Made by a program: the position numbers and the translations under genes. Source: JAFGAS01 sp963809875 (lineage in GTDB: Bacteria; Desulfobacterota; Zymogenia; Zymogenales; Zymogenaceae). From it: DNA of 64,000 nt. Shown here piece by piece: positions 19,408 to 27,575 of this stretch. The stretch lies in contig CAWELC010000011.1 of NCBI GenBank assembly GCA_963809875.1, positions 1 through 64,000 of the forward strand, written 5' to 3'. Within the stretch, counting starts at the first letter, position 1. Each line of letters opens with the position of its first letter. Below the pieces are notes generated by a model. That model worked only from the letters and a program-made list of their open reading frames with translations. It searched no databases and had not been told where the DNA came from.

Positions 19408-19492
19408 GAATTAAGGGGACACCATACTTAATTACCACTTCTATTTGTCTAAACTGAAGGTTTACTAATTAAGTATGGTGTCCCCTTAATTC
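19408..19492. repeat. REP-like hairpin, downstream of the RAYT gene
   Basis: Perfect inverted repeat of 27 bases: arms 19408-19434 and 19466-19492 around a 31-base loop. It shares the 19-base core with the upstream hairpin, but the outer ends (GAATTAA) and the loop differ. The two copies have therefore diverged outside the core, as expected of selected REP arms rather than of a recent duplication. It could also end transcription of the genes on either side. Confidence 0.9.
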
Positions 19493-19509
19493 CCCATTGT
19501 ACTTCTCTA

Positions 19510-20490
19510 TTAGACATAGGGCCGTCCGTTTTCCCCGTACACCCGGCATCCGGGAAACGTAAGGGCAAAGCCGAACCAGCGCGAGACGAGCTGCATCGGC
19601 CGGGGGGTGAAGAGCTGGTTGCCTTTTTCGTCCCGCAGTACGCCGTCCCGAACCACCTCCCCGCCGGGTAGCACGATCTCGTCTCCCTCCCGCCGGGCCG
19701 AGGCGTCCTCGATGAAGAGCGCCGCGGGGATGTTCGATCGTGGATCGAGGTAGACCAGGATCCGCCTTCCCCCAAACTCGTCGATGATGAGGCCGCCCTT
19801 GTCCTGGATGACCTTCTTCGGGTAGTAGACGGCCGCCGTGTCCGACCAGACGCCCAGCCCGATCTCCCACCGGGGCAGACGCCGGTCCTCCTTTCCCATC
19901 GTCGATTTGGCAAGAGGGACCAGGAACCACCCCGCCCATCGGCGCATCCGGTCGAAGAAGCCGGACATAAGGCGCTCGAGGATGGATTGCCTCCCGACGG
20001 CGATCCGCGCGTCCGGGTGGGACGCAAGCGCCGAGGACGCCGTCGTATGCAAAAGGGGCGATATCGAAAGGCGCTTTCCGGCGAGCTTGCCGTGGACGCA
20101 CTCGCCCGTCATATGGTCCCACCACGAGCCGGTCTCGCGGTCGCCGATCAGGACCATCCCGTTATAGGTCCCGGCCACCCGGAAAGAGAGCGGCCTGCCG
20201 TCGACTTCCGGGGTCATGACCACCCCGGTGTTGCAGGAGGGTCAGAAGAAGACCCCCCAGGCTTTGCCGGCGAGCTCTCCCTGGGCGACGTGGTAGTAGG
20301 ACATCTGGGAGGTGAGCAGGACGATCGCCCCGCCGCCCCGCTCGACCACGAGGACGGGGGTGTCGGCCCTGATTTCCCCGGTCTTCAGGACGTCGGAAAG
20401 CGGCCGGGTCTCGCGGACCCGAAAAGGCCGGATCAGGCCGCCGCCGGCGGTGATGACCCGCGTGGGGTCGAACGCCGCGGTCACGGTCAT
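19510..20490 (-). CDS. DUF3179 protein, candidate selenoprotein (in-frame UGA at residue 83)
   Basis: Reading through one TGA (20244-20242) gives a continuous 326-residue protein in a single frame. Upstream: MSYYHVAQGELAGKAWGVFF. Then U-P-S-C (83-86). Downstream: NTGVVMTPEVDGRPLSF, DRETGSWWDHMTGECVHG and HTTASSAL. DUF3179 proteins normally have a CPxC motif at exactly this place (TYCPLCGS-type), so the stop replaces the first cysteine of a redox-type pair. A hairpin with the geometry of a bacterial SECIS follows (20228-20208). The start at 20490 has GGAGGAG upstream. Biochemical function of DUF3179 is unknown. Alternatives are a TGC-to-TGA sequencing error or a true nonsense mutation. The gene follows a haloalkane dehalogenase gene by 81 bases. 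Confidence 0.8.
20208..20228 (-). promoter_or_regulatory. SECIS-like hairpin downstream of the in-frame UGA
   Basis: On the minus strand CCGGGGT and ACCCCGG form a 7-bp stem closing the 7-base loop GGTCATG. The stem starts 13 bases and the loop 20 bases after the UGA, inside the spacing reported for bacterial SECIS elements. The loop begins GGUC, as in the E. coli fdhF element. No bulged U is evident in the stem, so the match is partial. Confidence 0.55.
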
Positions 20491-20571
20491 GGGTCTCCTC
20501 CGTAATGTACGGTGCCCGAGCAGCACGGGCGCGTCCCGGGACCTTTCGTAGCGCGCCTTCGCGGGCGGGTC

Positions 20572-21462
20572 CTATCCCCCCGTCCTTTCGATGAACTCGA
20601 GTATGTGTCCGGCGATCTGTTCGCCTTTCTCTTCCTGGAGGAAGTGGCCCGCGTCGGCGATAGTGATTTCCGGCTGATCGGCGGCCGTCGGGATGAGTCT
20701 CCTGAAGAACGCGTCGGCGCCTTTCGATATCGGGTCCTTGTCCGAGAAGAGCACGAGGGCGGGCTTCTCCCAGTGGGCCAGCGCGTCGCGGGTCTTCTGA
20801 TTATAGACGGCCACGGGGGAGTCGGGCGCGATGGGTACCATCAGCGGCCATGCCCGGGCGCCGGCCTTGAAGGTGCCGTCGGGGAACGGGGCGGTGTAAC
20901 CCGCGATGACCCGGTCGGTCACTGCCTCGGGGTGAAAGAGCCCCATCTTGATGACGAGATCGATGGGCAGGTCGGGCGTGTTCTGAACAAACTCCCGCCA
21001 CCGCATAAAGGCCTCCGGGGGCTTCTTACCGGTAGGGAGCCCCGTGTTGAGAATCACCAGGCGCTTGACGAGGTGCGGGTTTTGCCCGGCAAACCACAGC
21101 CCGATCATCCCCCCCCAGTCGTGGACAACCAGGGTGATATTGGCCAGGCCGAGCTTCTGCACGAAACCCCAAAGCGTATCGGCATGTAACTGAAAGGAAT
21201 AGTCGGAGGGATCGGCCGGCTTGTCGGACCTGCCGAACCCGACGAAGTCGGGCGCGACCACCCGATGGGTGCGGGCCAGCGGCCCGATCATTTTTCGATA
21301 GAGAAACGACCAGGTCGGCTCTCCGTGCAGCATGAGGACCGGCTCTCCCGACCCTTGGTCGACATAGTGGACGGTGAGCCCGCCAACCTCCACAAATCGG
21401 GGCGCGAAGGGAAAATCGGGGAGATCGTCAAACCTGCCTTCGGGAGTCCGTAGGATGTCCAT
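20572..21462 (-). CDS. Haloalkane dehalogenase (HLD-I, DhlA-like)
   Basis: Alpha/beta hydrolase of 296 residues that closely follows the DhlA pattern. HGEPTWSFLYRKM forms the oxyanion-hole region. DFVGFGRSDKP comes next, then the nucleophile elbow VVHDWGG, with the nucleophilic Asp and a neighbouring halide-binding Trp. An acidic residue lies in FSDKDPIS, and the catalytic His is in IADAGHFLQEE. The expected reaction is hydrolysis of a carbon-halogen bond to an alcohol and halide. Substrate cannot be read from sequence; related folds include epoxide hydrolases, but the Asp-Trp pair favours dehalogenase. SD AGGAGG precedes the ATG. The DUF3179 gene follows on the same strand, and co-expression is likely. 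Confidence 0.85.
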   Translation of the reverse strand: MDILRTPEGRFDDLPDFPFAPRFVEVGGLTVHYVDQGSGEPVLMLHGEPTWSFLYRKMIGPLARTHRVVAPDFVGFGRSDKPADPSDYSFQLHADTLWGFVQKLGLANITLVVHDWGGMIGLWFAGQNPHLVKRLVILNTGLPTGKKPPEAFMRWREFVQNTPDLPIDLVIKMGLFHPEAVTDRVIAGYTAPFPDGTFKAGARAWPLMVPIAPDSPVAVYNQKTRDALAHWEKPALVLFSDKDPISKGADAFFRRLIPTAADQPEITIADAGHFLQEEKGEQIAGHILEFIERTGG

Positions 21463-21504
21463 GGCGTCCTCCTGTAAATAGTCTCTGGAGGTCTCCTCAC
21501 TATT

Positions 21505-21532
21505 ATTATCCCATCTTTCAGAGGTAAGTCAA
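21505..21532 (-). promoter_or_regulatory. Candidate promoter of the dehalogenase-DUF3179 pair
   Basis: On the minus strand TTGACT (21532-21527) and GATAAT (21510-21505), spacing 16, lie about 40 bases before the start codon at 21462. Confidence 0.45.
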
Positions 21533-21592
21533 AACCTTTCTCGGCCGTGATCGAGCGTGCCCCAGCGCGAACGCCGGCCCGGATATTTTTCC

Positions 21593-21621
21593 TTGACTTA
21601 ACCGGTAAATTGAGCTAATTA
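21593..21621 (+). promoter_or_regulatory. Candidate promoter of the fabG-ACP-fabZ-like set
   Basis: TTGACT (21593-21598) and TAATTA (21616-21621) with 17-base spacing, 29 bases before the fabG ATG. The -10 box is only a partial match. Confidence 0.4.
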
Positions 21622-21650
21622 AATGCTTTAAAACTATTACGGATTTCTGG

Positions 21651-22400
21651 ATGGACTTTGACTTCGGCGGGCGGGCAGCCCTCGTCACCGGCGGCTCCAA
21701 AGGGATCGGCGGGGCCGATTAGCCGCGCGCTGGCCGCCCGGGGCGCGTACGTCGTGGTAAACTATTCGAGTGACGACGACGCGGCCGAAAAGACCGTCTC
21801 GGACATCATCGGGATCGGGGGGAAGGCCGTTGCCGTCAAGGCGGACGTGGCCGATGCCTCTCAGGTCGAAGACATGTTCGGCAGAATCCGCAAAGACCCG
21901 GGGCGTCTGGATATCCTGGTGAACAACGCGGGGATCATCCGGGACAAGCTCCTTATGTTCATGGGGCCCGACGACTGGGACCGGGTGATAGCCGTCAATC
22001 TCACGGGGGTCTTCAATACCTCAAAGTCGGCCTCACGGCTCATGATCGGACAGAAATACGGCAAGATCATCAACATCGTCTCGCCGTCGGCCATCGTCGG
22101 AAGGGCCGGCCAGACGAACTACGCCGCGGCAAAGGGGGGGGTCATCAGCTTCACCAAGTCGCTGGCCAGGGAGCTTGCGCGTTTCTCGATATGGGTCAAC
22201 GCCGTCTCGTCCCGGGATCATTCAGACCGAGATGCTGGAGGGCATTACCGACCAGATGAAGGAGTCGTTTCTCTCGGCGGTCCCGATGGGGCGTTTCGGC
22301 AACTCCTCAGGAGGTCACGGGCGCCGTCCTCTTTTTGGCGTCGGAACGATCAGCGTATATAAGCGGTCAGGTGATCTCGGTCGACGGCGGCCTGACCTGA
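21651..22400 (+). CDS. FabG-like 3-oxoacyl-ACP reductase, SDR family (frameshifts)
   Basis: Short-chain dehydrogenase of about 249 residues that would reduce a 3-oxoacyl thioester with NAD(P)H. The nucleotide motif is GGSKGIGGAI, rejoined by deleting one C near 21715. NNAGIIRDKLLMFM and the catalytic Tyr-x3-Lys, TNYAAAKGGV, are intact, with a preceding catalytic serine in IVSPSA. Indels near 22213 and 22305 move the C-terminus through frames: VSPGIIQTEMLEG, then TGAVLFLASE and SGQVISVDGGLT. The ATG at 21651 gives the expected MDFDFGGRAALVTGG. It heads a three-gene set with an acyl carrier protein and a dehydratase. Confidence 0.85.
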
Positions 22401-22449
22401 CCCAAGACAGCACTTAAACATCCTTATTGCTTCGAACCAGGAGGACTAT

Positions 22450-22717
22450 TTGGAAGACAAGAAGGCGCTGGCCGAACGGCTCAAGAAGCTGATCATCGAC
22501 AGCCTCGGACTGGAGGACGTAACTCCCGACGATATCAAGGACGACGATCCCGCTCTTCGGCAACGGACTGGGGCTGGATTCCATCGACGCCCTGGAGCTG
22601 GTGGTGGCCCTCGAGAAGGAGTTCGGGATCGTCATAGCCGACGAAGAGGTGGGCAAGAAGATATTCGTCTCTATCAATACACTTACCGATTTTGTGGCAA
22701 AGGAGCGCAAGACGTAA
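22450..22717 (+). CDS. Acyl carrier protein (one frameshift)
   Basis: About 88 residues, TTG start at 22450 with AGGAGG six bases upstream. The phosphopantetheine site is LGLDSIDALEL, where the serine carries the cofactor. LKKLIIDSLGLEDV at the start and EEVGKKIFVSINTLTDFV at the end complete the four-helix fold. One extra C (GATCCCGC) near 22555 breaks the frame. The spacing of three small fatty-acid-type genes without a ketosynthase suggests a dedicated carrier rather than the primary AcpP. Confidence 0.88.
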
Positions 22718-22820
22718 GATAAGACATCGGGTCCCGACAGCCGTCGGCCAGGAGCCCGGCCCCCGGCCCCCGGCCGTCCGGCGCGGCCGATTGCCGTCGC
22801 CCGATGCCATTGGTTCCGCT

Positions 22821-23268
22821 ATGAGATTTTCCGTCAATGAAATCACCGCCGTCATCCCCCACCGGCCGCCGATCCTGCTGATCGACGAGATCCGGGAGGT
22901 CGAGTTCAAGAAACGGGGCGTGGGTGTGCGGCGGGTCACGATAGCCGATGACTTCGTGGGGTCCTACCTCCCCGGGGAGGGGCTGATGCCCCGAACCCTG
23001 TTGATCGAGGCATTGGCCCAGACGGCGGCCTTCGTGACGGCGGGGGGGAGGCTCGCGCCCGGCGCCGACCAGGGCGACTATCCAACGATCGGCTATCTTG
23101 TCAGGGTGGCGGATTTCGTCTTTTCGGGGGACGTGAGGAAGGACGATACGATGCAGCTTGGCCGTTGACCTGGTCTCGTCTCTCGGCAGCATCTACAAGT
23201 TCGCCGGGGTTGTCCGGGTGGGAGAGAAGGAGATCTGCCGGGGTAATCTCACCTTTTCCGTATCCTAG
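22821..23268 (+). CDS. FabZ/FabA-like hotdog dehydratase (one frameshift)
   Basis: About 149 residues with the hotdog fold. IPHRPPILLIDEIREVE contains the conserved HRPP catalytic histidine region of FabZ-type enzymes. GSYLPGEGLMPRTLLIEALAQTAA is the central hotdog helix, with a glutamate in the place of the FabZ catalytic acid, but the expected FPGHFPG is altered to YLPGEGLMP. The frame breaks near 23160 by one extra T; the C-terminus VDLVSSLGSIYKFAGVV then ends at a TAG at 23266. The altered motif may indicate an acyl-CoA or 3-hydroxyacyl-specific relative rather than housekeeping FabZ. A strong terminator follows. Confidence 0.75.
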
Positions 23269-23290
23269 CCGGTCAAAAATAGATATAAAA

Positions 23291-23317
23291 AGCCCTCTAT
23301 CATGAGGGCTTTTTTTT
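23291..23317 (+). terminator. Rho-independent terminator after the fabZ-like gene
   Basis: AGCCCTC and GAGGGCT form a 7-bp stem around TATCAT, followed by eight T residues. It lies 22 bases after the stop and separates the set from the convergent SH3 gene. Because the upstream flank is A-rich, it could also work in the opposite direction. Confidence 0.9.
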
Positions 23318-23351
23318 CATCCGCATTGCGTGTTGACAGCATCGGGTCCGC

Positions 23352-24026
23352 TCAGTCGTTTTCCAGCGATTCCCCGGGACCGAGCATGTGGAGCTCCGGG
23401 GCGAGCACGGCCCCGTTATAGATCAGCTTGGCCACGCCTCCGGTCTTTTCGACTATGAAGACGGCCGAAGTCCCGTCGTCCCACTTCGCACTGATACTCC
23501 TGCCGTCAAATGTATAGGTCCCCAGGACCGGCGGGTAGGTGACGACCCGGTCGCCGCCGCCCACGAACGTCGATTCGACGAACCTGGCGGTCATGTTGGG
23601 ATAGAACGAAAAAATGATCCTCGGGTCCGTATAGTACGTCGGCCAGTCGCCGACGATATCGGAAAGCGTCGCGGAACCGCCCCCGGAGACCGGCGGCGCG
23701 GTCGCCCGGTAGTCCCTCTCGGAGGGGATGGACGTACCGATATCGATCTTGACGTACTTTCCGAAGATGTAGCCGAAGACTCCCCGGTAGTTGATGTAGT
23801 ACCAGTACCCGGTGAAACCGTCGATGGAGTCGGTGCTGTCGGTGTGGGCGAGGGCCTCTACCCGCATCCCCTTGTCGAGCGACCCGATGACCGTGCCGCT
23901 CGAGTTCGGCCGGTCCCATATCCTCAACGAGTCGCCGGTGACGGTCGCGTTTTCGGAGGCAAAACTCGCCGCGGATGCGGCCGAGAGAAAGAGGAGGGCG
24001 GCCACGAGAAAGAGATATCTTTTCAT
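23352..24026 (-). CDS. Secreted SH3-domain protein
   Basis: About 224 residues from the ATG at 24026; an in-frame ATG at 24050 would place a charged tail before the signal peptide. The signal peptide is RYLFLVAALLFLSAASAA. The following SH3b-type domain (25-105) has SLRIWDRPNSSGTVIGSL and GYWYYINYRGVFGYIFGKYV. The remaining region, about 120-224, is a predicted beta-rich domain with FSFYPNMTARFVES, resembling lipocalin-like stress-domain sequences. Function unknown. A paralogue with the same WYY/GYIFG pattern lies at 29136-29817. Confidence 0.6.
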   Translation of the reverse strand: MKRYLFLVAALLFLSAASAASFASENATVTGDSLRIWDRPNSSGTVIGSLDKGMRVEALAHTDSTDSIDGFTGYWYYINYRGVFGYIFGKYVKIDIGTSIPSERDYRATAPPVSGGGSATLSDIVGDWPTYYTDPRIIFSFYPNMTARFVESTFVGGGDRVVTYPPVLGTYTFDGRSISAKWDDGTSAVFIVEKTGGVAKLIYNGAVLAPELHMLGPGESLEND

Positions 24027-24135
24027 AACGGCACCTTCATGATCAGTCAATTAAAAAAGTCTTCCCGCACACCGCCCGAAAAGTGGTCCGAGGCAGAGGG
24101 ACGGGGCGGCCGACATAACGTCTCGTGGGGATAAT

Positions 24136-25242
24136 TTAATACAGGCCCCTCAGAATCTCAAGATATTTCTTAAAATTTTCAAGCGAAACCTCCGGGGGTA
24201 CGTTGTGGTCGAGCGACGGGATGAATCCGCCCCGGGGCAGCATCTCCGTGACCTTCGGCACCACCTCACGCTCAATGGCCGCCACGTCGGTGAAGAGGGC
24301 GCGCTTGTCCAGGCCGCCGAGGATGACCAGGCCGGGATAGCGTTCCCTGACCCGCCTGATGTCCATGCCCGCCTGCACCTCGAAGGGGAGCATCATGTTT
24401 ATCCCGGTCTCCATGAACAGCGGGATCAAGAGCGACACGTCACCGTCCGAATCGACGGCAAAGACCCGGATGTCGGTATCACTTTTGACCTCCTCGACGA
24501 GACGCCGGTAGTAGGGGGCCATGAATTCGGCAAAGGTCCGGGGCGAGATCATCGGGCCGTTCTTGTAGGACATGTCCTCAAAACAAAAGACCCAGTCGAC
24601 GGGGACCTTCTCCCTGACCTTCCTGATCAGCGCCGTGTTCATGGCGAGCCACTGTCCGGCGATCGCGTGCAACAGAGCGGGGTCCCTCCTGGTCGCGATC
24701 GAGAGTCCCGTCAGCCCGAGGAGGAGCCGCAGCATACCGAAGAGCCCGCAGCAGTGGGCGCAGGTATAGGTCTCGTCTCCCCTGGCCCGGGCCATATCGA
24801 TCATAATATCGAGGAACTGGGTGAATCGCTCCGGCGTGTCGGGGTCAAGACGCCACCTGAGATCCTCGAAGTCCTTCAGGTTTTTCACGGGATGGTCGAG
24901 ATACTGGGGGATGGTGGAGTGGCCGTCGGTCTTGACCCTCACGGTGTTGCCGCCGACGTCCCGCTTGATGAGATAGTCGGGGCCCTCTTCGATAGTCACT
25001 TCCTCAAAAGCGGGCCAGAACCCCGGCTCGTAGTCAGTATTGGCGGCGATGGGGAGCCACGAGAGCGAGTCGAAGCCGAAATGGTCCGGCGCGGTGAAGG
25101 TGGCGTCGATTACCGTCTCGGGCAGCCCCTCCTTGTGCCAGCGGGTCAGCGTCTCGTCCCAGAAGCCGAGGGCGTCAAAATAGATCGGCCGATCGATCTT
25201 CTCGAATCTGCATGTTGCGTGAAATCTCTCTCGAACGTTCAT
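24136..25242 (-). CDS. Uroporphyrinogen-decarboxylase-family protein (methyltransferase-like)
   Basis: A TIM-barrel protein of 368 residues, intact. It has the family's opening NVRERFHATCRFEKIDRPIY, a His-Cys pair (CAHCCGLFGMLRLLL), FCFEDMSYKNGPMISP, FAVDSDGDVSLLIPLF and LGGLDKRAL, ending with GGFIPSLDHNVPPEV. The last motif and the zinc-binding His/Cys set are those of UroD relatives such as MtaA, MtbA and CmuA that move methyl groups to or from corrinoid proteins, not of true heme-pathway HemE. No corrinoid protein gene is adjacent. The substrate is unknown. Confidence 0.8.
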   Translation of the reverse strand: MNVRERFHATCRFEKIDRPIYFDALGFWDETLTRWHKEGLPETVIDATFTAPDHFGFDSLSWLPIAANTDYEPGFWPAFEEVTIEEGPDYLIKRDVGGNTVRVKTDGHSTIPQYLDHPVKNLKDFEDLRWRLDPDTPERFTQFLDIMIDMARARGDETYTCAHCCGLFGMLRLLLGLTGLSIATRRDPALLHAIAGQWLAMNTALIRKVREKVPVDWVFCFEDMSYKNGPMISPRTFAEFMAPYYRRLVEEVKSDTDIRVFAVDSDGDVSLLIPLFMETGINMMLPFEVQAGMDIRRVRERYPGLVILGGLDKRALFTDVAAIEREVVPKVTEMLPRGGFIPSLDHNVPPEVSLENFKKYLEILRGLY

Positions 25243-25344
25243 GTCGGTCCGTGCCTTGAGTCTTTAAACAAGAAAAAGGGTTCATCCCGGTGACCGTCAC
25301 GATTGCCCGCGAGGTTTCCGGAAGGCCCTGGTCTCATAAACGGA

Positions 25345-26766
25345 CTAGATCACCTCGGCCTTGATGAGGTTGGTCGTCCCCGGCCTCCCGCCGGGCAGGC
25401 CCGCCGTGATCACCACGAGGTCCCCCGTCTTGACGAGTCCCGTTTTGACGGCCTCTTCCCGAGCCGCCCGGGTCATGTCCTCGACGTTTCCGGCAAAGGC
25501 CGCCTGCCGCGGGATGACCCCGAAGGTAAGGGTGAGCTGCCGCACCGTCTGGATGTCGGCCGAGAGCGCGATGATCGGCTGCCTTGGCTTATAGCGGGCC
25601 ACCAGCCGGGGGGTCGTGCCCGACGACGTGGGGGTGATGATAGCGGCGGCCTTAAGGCGGTCGGCCGTGTGGTAGGCCGCGTGACACACGGCCGGCGTGA
25701 TGTTGTCTTCCCGGTACGTCTGGGTCTTGAGAGACCAGTGCTCGGGAAACGTGGCGACGGCCGCCGCCGCTATTCGCGCCATGACGGCCACGACCAGGGC
25801 CGGGTTCTTGCCCACCGCCGTCTCTTCCGAGAGCATGACGGCGTCCGTCCCGTCGATGACGGCGTTGGCGACGTCGGCGACCTCCGCGCGGGTGGGGCGC
25901 TGCTCCTGGACCATGCTCTCCAGCATCTGGGTGGCGGTGATGACCGGCTTACCCAGGGCGTTGGCAAGGTCGATGAGCCTCTTTTGAACGAGCGGCACCT
26001 CCTCCAGCGGCGTCTCGACGCCCAGATCCCCTCGGGCGATCATCAGCCCGTCGGCCGCCTGCATGATCGCCTCGATGTCGGACACGGCTTCGGCCTTTTC
26101 TATCTTCGCGATAACGCGGGCCTTATTGCCCCGCGACGTGATGATCTCCTTGACCCGAACGACGTCCGCGGCCGATCGCACAAACGAGACCGAGACCCAG
26201 TCGACACCCGCCGCAAGTCCGAAGTCGAGGTCCTGCTCGTCTTTTTCGGTCAGGGACGGGGCCGAGAGCCGGGTGTCGGGAAAGTTGACGCCCTTTCTCG
26301 AGGTCACGACGCCCCCCTCCACAACGCGGGCGACGACGAAGCTCGCGGTGACTTCCTCAACCGCCAGCTCGATGGTGCCGTCGGCAATGAATATCCGGTG
26401 CCCGCTTTTCACCTCCCGGGAAAGCGCGGGATAGGCGATGGGGATGGTTTTCGGCCCGGCGGATTTCCCCCCGTAGCTGTCGGACCCTGTCAGATGGACC
26501 GTTTCGCCCTCGACCAGATCAATCGTGTCGTCGCCGATATCACCCACCCGGATCTTGGGACCGGGCAGGTCCATGATGATCCCGATGGGGCGCTTCAGGA
26601 TCGTCTCGACGTTTCTGATGCGCTCGATGACCTGTCGGTGCTCGTCCTGGGTGCCGTGGGAGAGGTTGAGGCGCGCACAATCCATCCCGGAGCGTGCCAT
26701 CTGCTCGATCATCTCGGGAGACCGGGAGGCCGGCCCGATGGTACAGACAATCTTGGTCGGTCTCAT
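25345..26766 (-). CDS. pyk: Pyruvate kinase
   Basis: Catalyses PEP + ADP to pyruvate + ATP; about 473 residues from the ATG at 26766, which overlaps the lgt stop by ATGA. Motifs are complete: TKIVCTIGPASRS, NLSHG, the catalytic lysine in VIAKIEKAEAV, MIARGDLGVETP and ITATQMLESM. The C-terminal regulatory domain (about 355-473) has TPTSSGTTPRLVARYKP and ends in a GTTN motif. It has the usual family length. It lies in a run with glycerate kinase, an NDP-forming acyl-CoA synthetase and lgt. Confidence 0.96.
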   Translation of the reverse strand: MRPTKIVCTIGPASRSPEMIEQMARSGMDCARLNLSHGTQDEHRQVIERIRNVETILKRPIGIIMDLPGPKIRVGDIGDDTIDLVEGETVHLTGSDSYGGKSAGPKTIPIAYPALSREVKSGHRIFIADGTIELAVEEVTASFVVARVVEGGVVTSRKGVNFPDTRLSAPSLTEKDEQDLDFGLAAGVDWVSVSFVRSAADVVRVKEIITSRGNKARVIAKIEKAEAVSDIEAIMQAADGLMIARGDLGVETPLEEVPLVQKRLIDLANALGKPVITATQMLESMVQEQRPTRAEVADVANAVIDGTDAVMLSEETAVGKNPALVVAVMARIAAAAVATFPEHWSLKTQTYREDNITPAVCHAAYHTADRLKAAAIITPTSSGTTPRLVARYKPRQPIIALSADIQTVRQLTLTFGVIPRQAAFAGNVEDMTRAAREEAVKTGLVKTGDLVVITAGLPGGRPGTTNLIKAEVI

Positions 26767-27575
26767 TTCTTTTGACCTTTTCGGGCAGGTTCCGGCTTTA
26801 CCTTCCCGTGCAAGAGATAGGCGATCATGACGCCGCCCGCTACGATCATCGGGAACGACAGGAGCTGTCCCATGGTGAAGGGGCCGAAGATAAACCCGAG
26901 CTGGGCGTCCGGCTGCCGGAAAAACTCGCTGCCAAACCGGAACAACCCGTAGAAGAAAAAGAAAGACCAGAAGGGGACGCCGCGCCTGGCGCCGCGCACG
27001 TTCATGAGAAAGAGGATCAAAAACAGCAGGAGTCCTTCCGTGAGCGACTCGTAGAGCTGCGACGGGTGGCGGCAAACCGGGCCGCCTCCGGGGAAAATCA
27101 TGCACCAGGGGACGTCGGTGGCCCTCCCGTAGAGCTCGCCGTTGATGAAGTTCCCGATGCGTCCGAGGCCGATCCCGAGAGGGGCGGCGGCCACGGCGAT
27201 ATCGGCCACGTCATAGAACGCCACCTTCTTCTTCCAGCAGTAATAGAGAGTGCCGATGAAGACCCCGATGAAACCCCCGTGGAACGACATCCCCCCCTCC
27301 CAGAGCGCAAATACTTTGAGAGGATGGAAGATGTAGTAGCCGGGGGCGTAGAAGAGGCAGTAGCCGAGCCTCCCCCCGATAATCACGCCCAGCATGGCGT
27401 AAAAGATGAAATCCCAGAGGTCATCCCCGACCAGCCTGACCTTCTTCTTTATAGCCAGGTACCTCATCACGAAGAAGGCGATGATAAAGCCGAGGAGATA
27501 CATCATCCCGTACCAGCGGATCTGAAACTTCCAGACCGTGAATATGACGGGGTCAATATTCGGATAGGGTATCAC
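26763..27575 (-). CDS. lgt: Prolipoprotein diacylglyceryl transferase
   Basis: Integral membrane enzyme that moves diacylglycerol from phosphatidylglycerol to the lipobox cysteine; about 270 residues, seven helices. GRIGNFINGELYGRATDVPW, the HGGFIGV loop and RHPSQLYES are the catalytic and conserved segments. The GTG at 27575 is preferred since GAGAGGAAG lies five bases upstream and it gives the canonical short N-terminus IPYPNIDP; a TTG at 27590 would extend it. Overlaps pyk at its end and the acyl-CoA synthetase gene at its start. Confidence 0.95.
   Translation of the reverse strand: MIPYPNIDPVIFTVWKFQIRWYGMMYLLGFIIAFFVMRYLAIKKKVRLVGDDLWDFIFYAMLGVIIGGRLGYCLFYAPGYYIFHPLKVFALWEGGMSFHGGFIGVFIGTLYYCWKKKVAFYDVADIAVAAAPLGIGLGRIGNFINGELYGRATDVPWCMIFPGGGPVCRHPSQLYESLTEGLLLFLILFLMNVRGARRGVPFWSFFFFYGLFRFGSEFFRQPDAQLGFIFGPFTMGQLLSFPMIVAGGVMIAYLLHGKVKPEPARKGQKK

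Noticed and set aside
24205..25293. A 362-codon plus-strand frame
   Set aside because: Antisense of the UroD-family gene with no recognisable domain.
25303..26775. A 490-codon plus-strand frame
   Set aside because: Antisense shadow of pyk; the minus-strand frame carries every pyruvate kinase motif.
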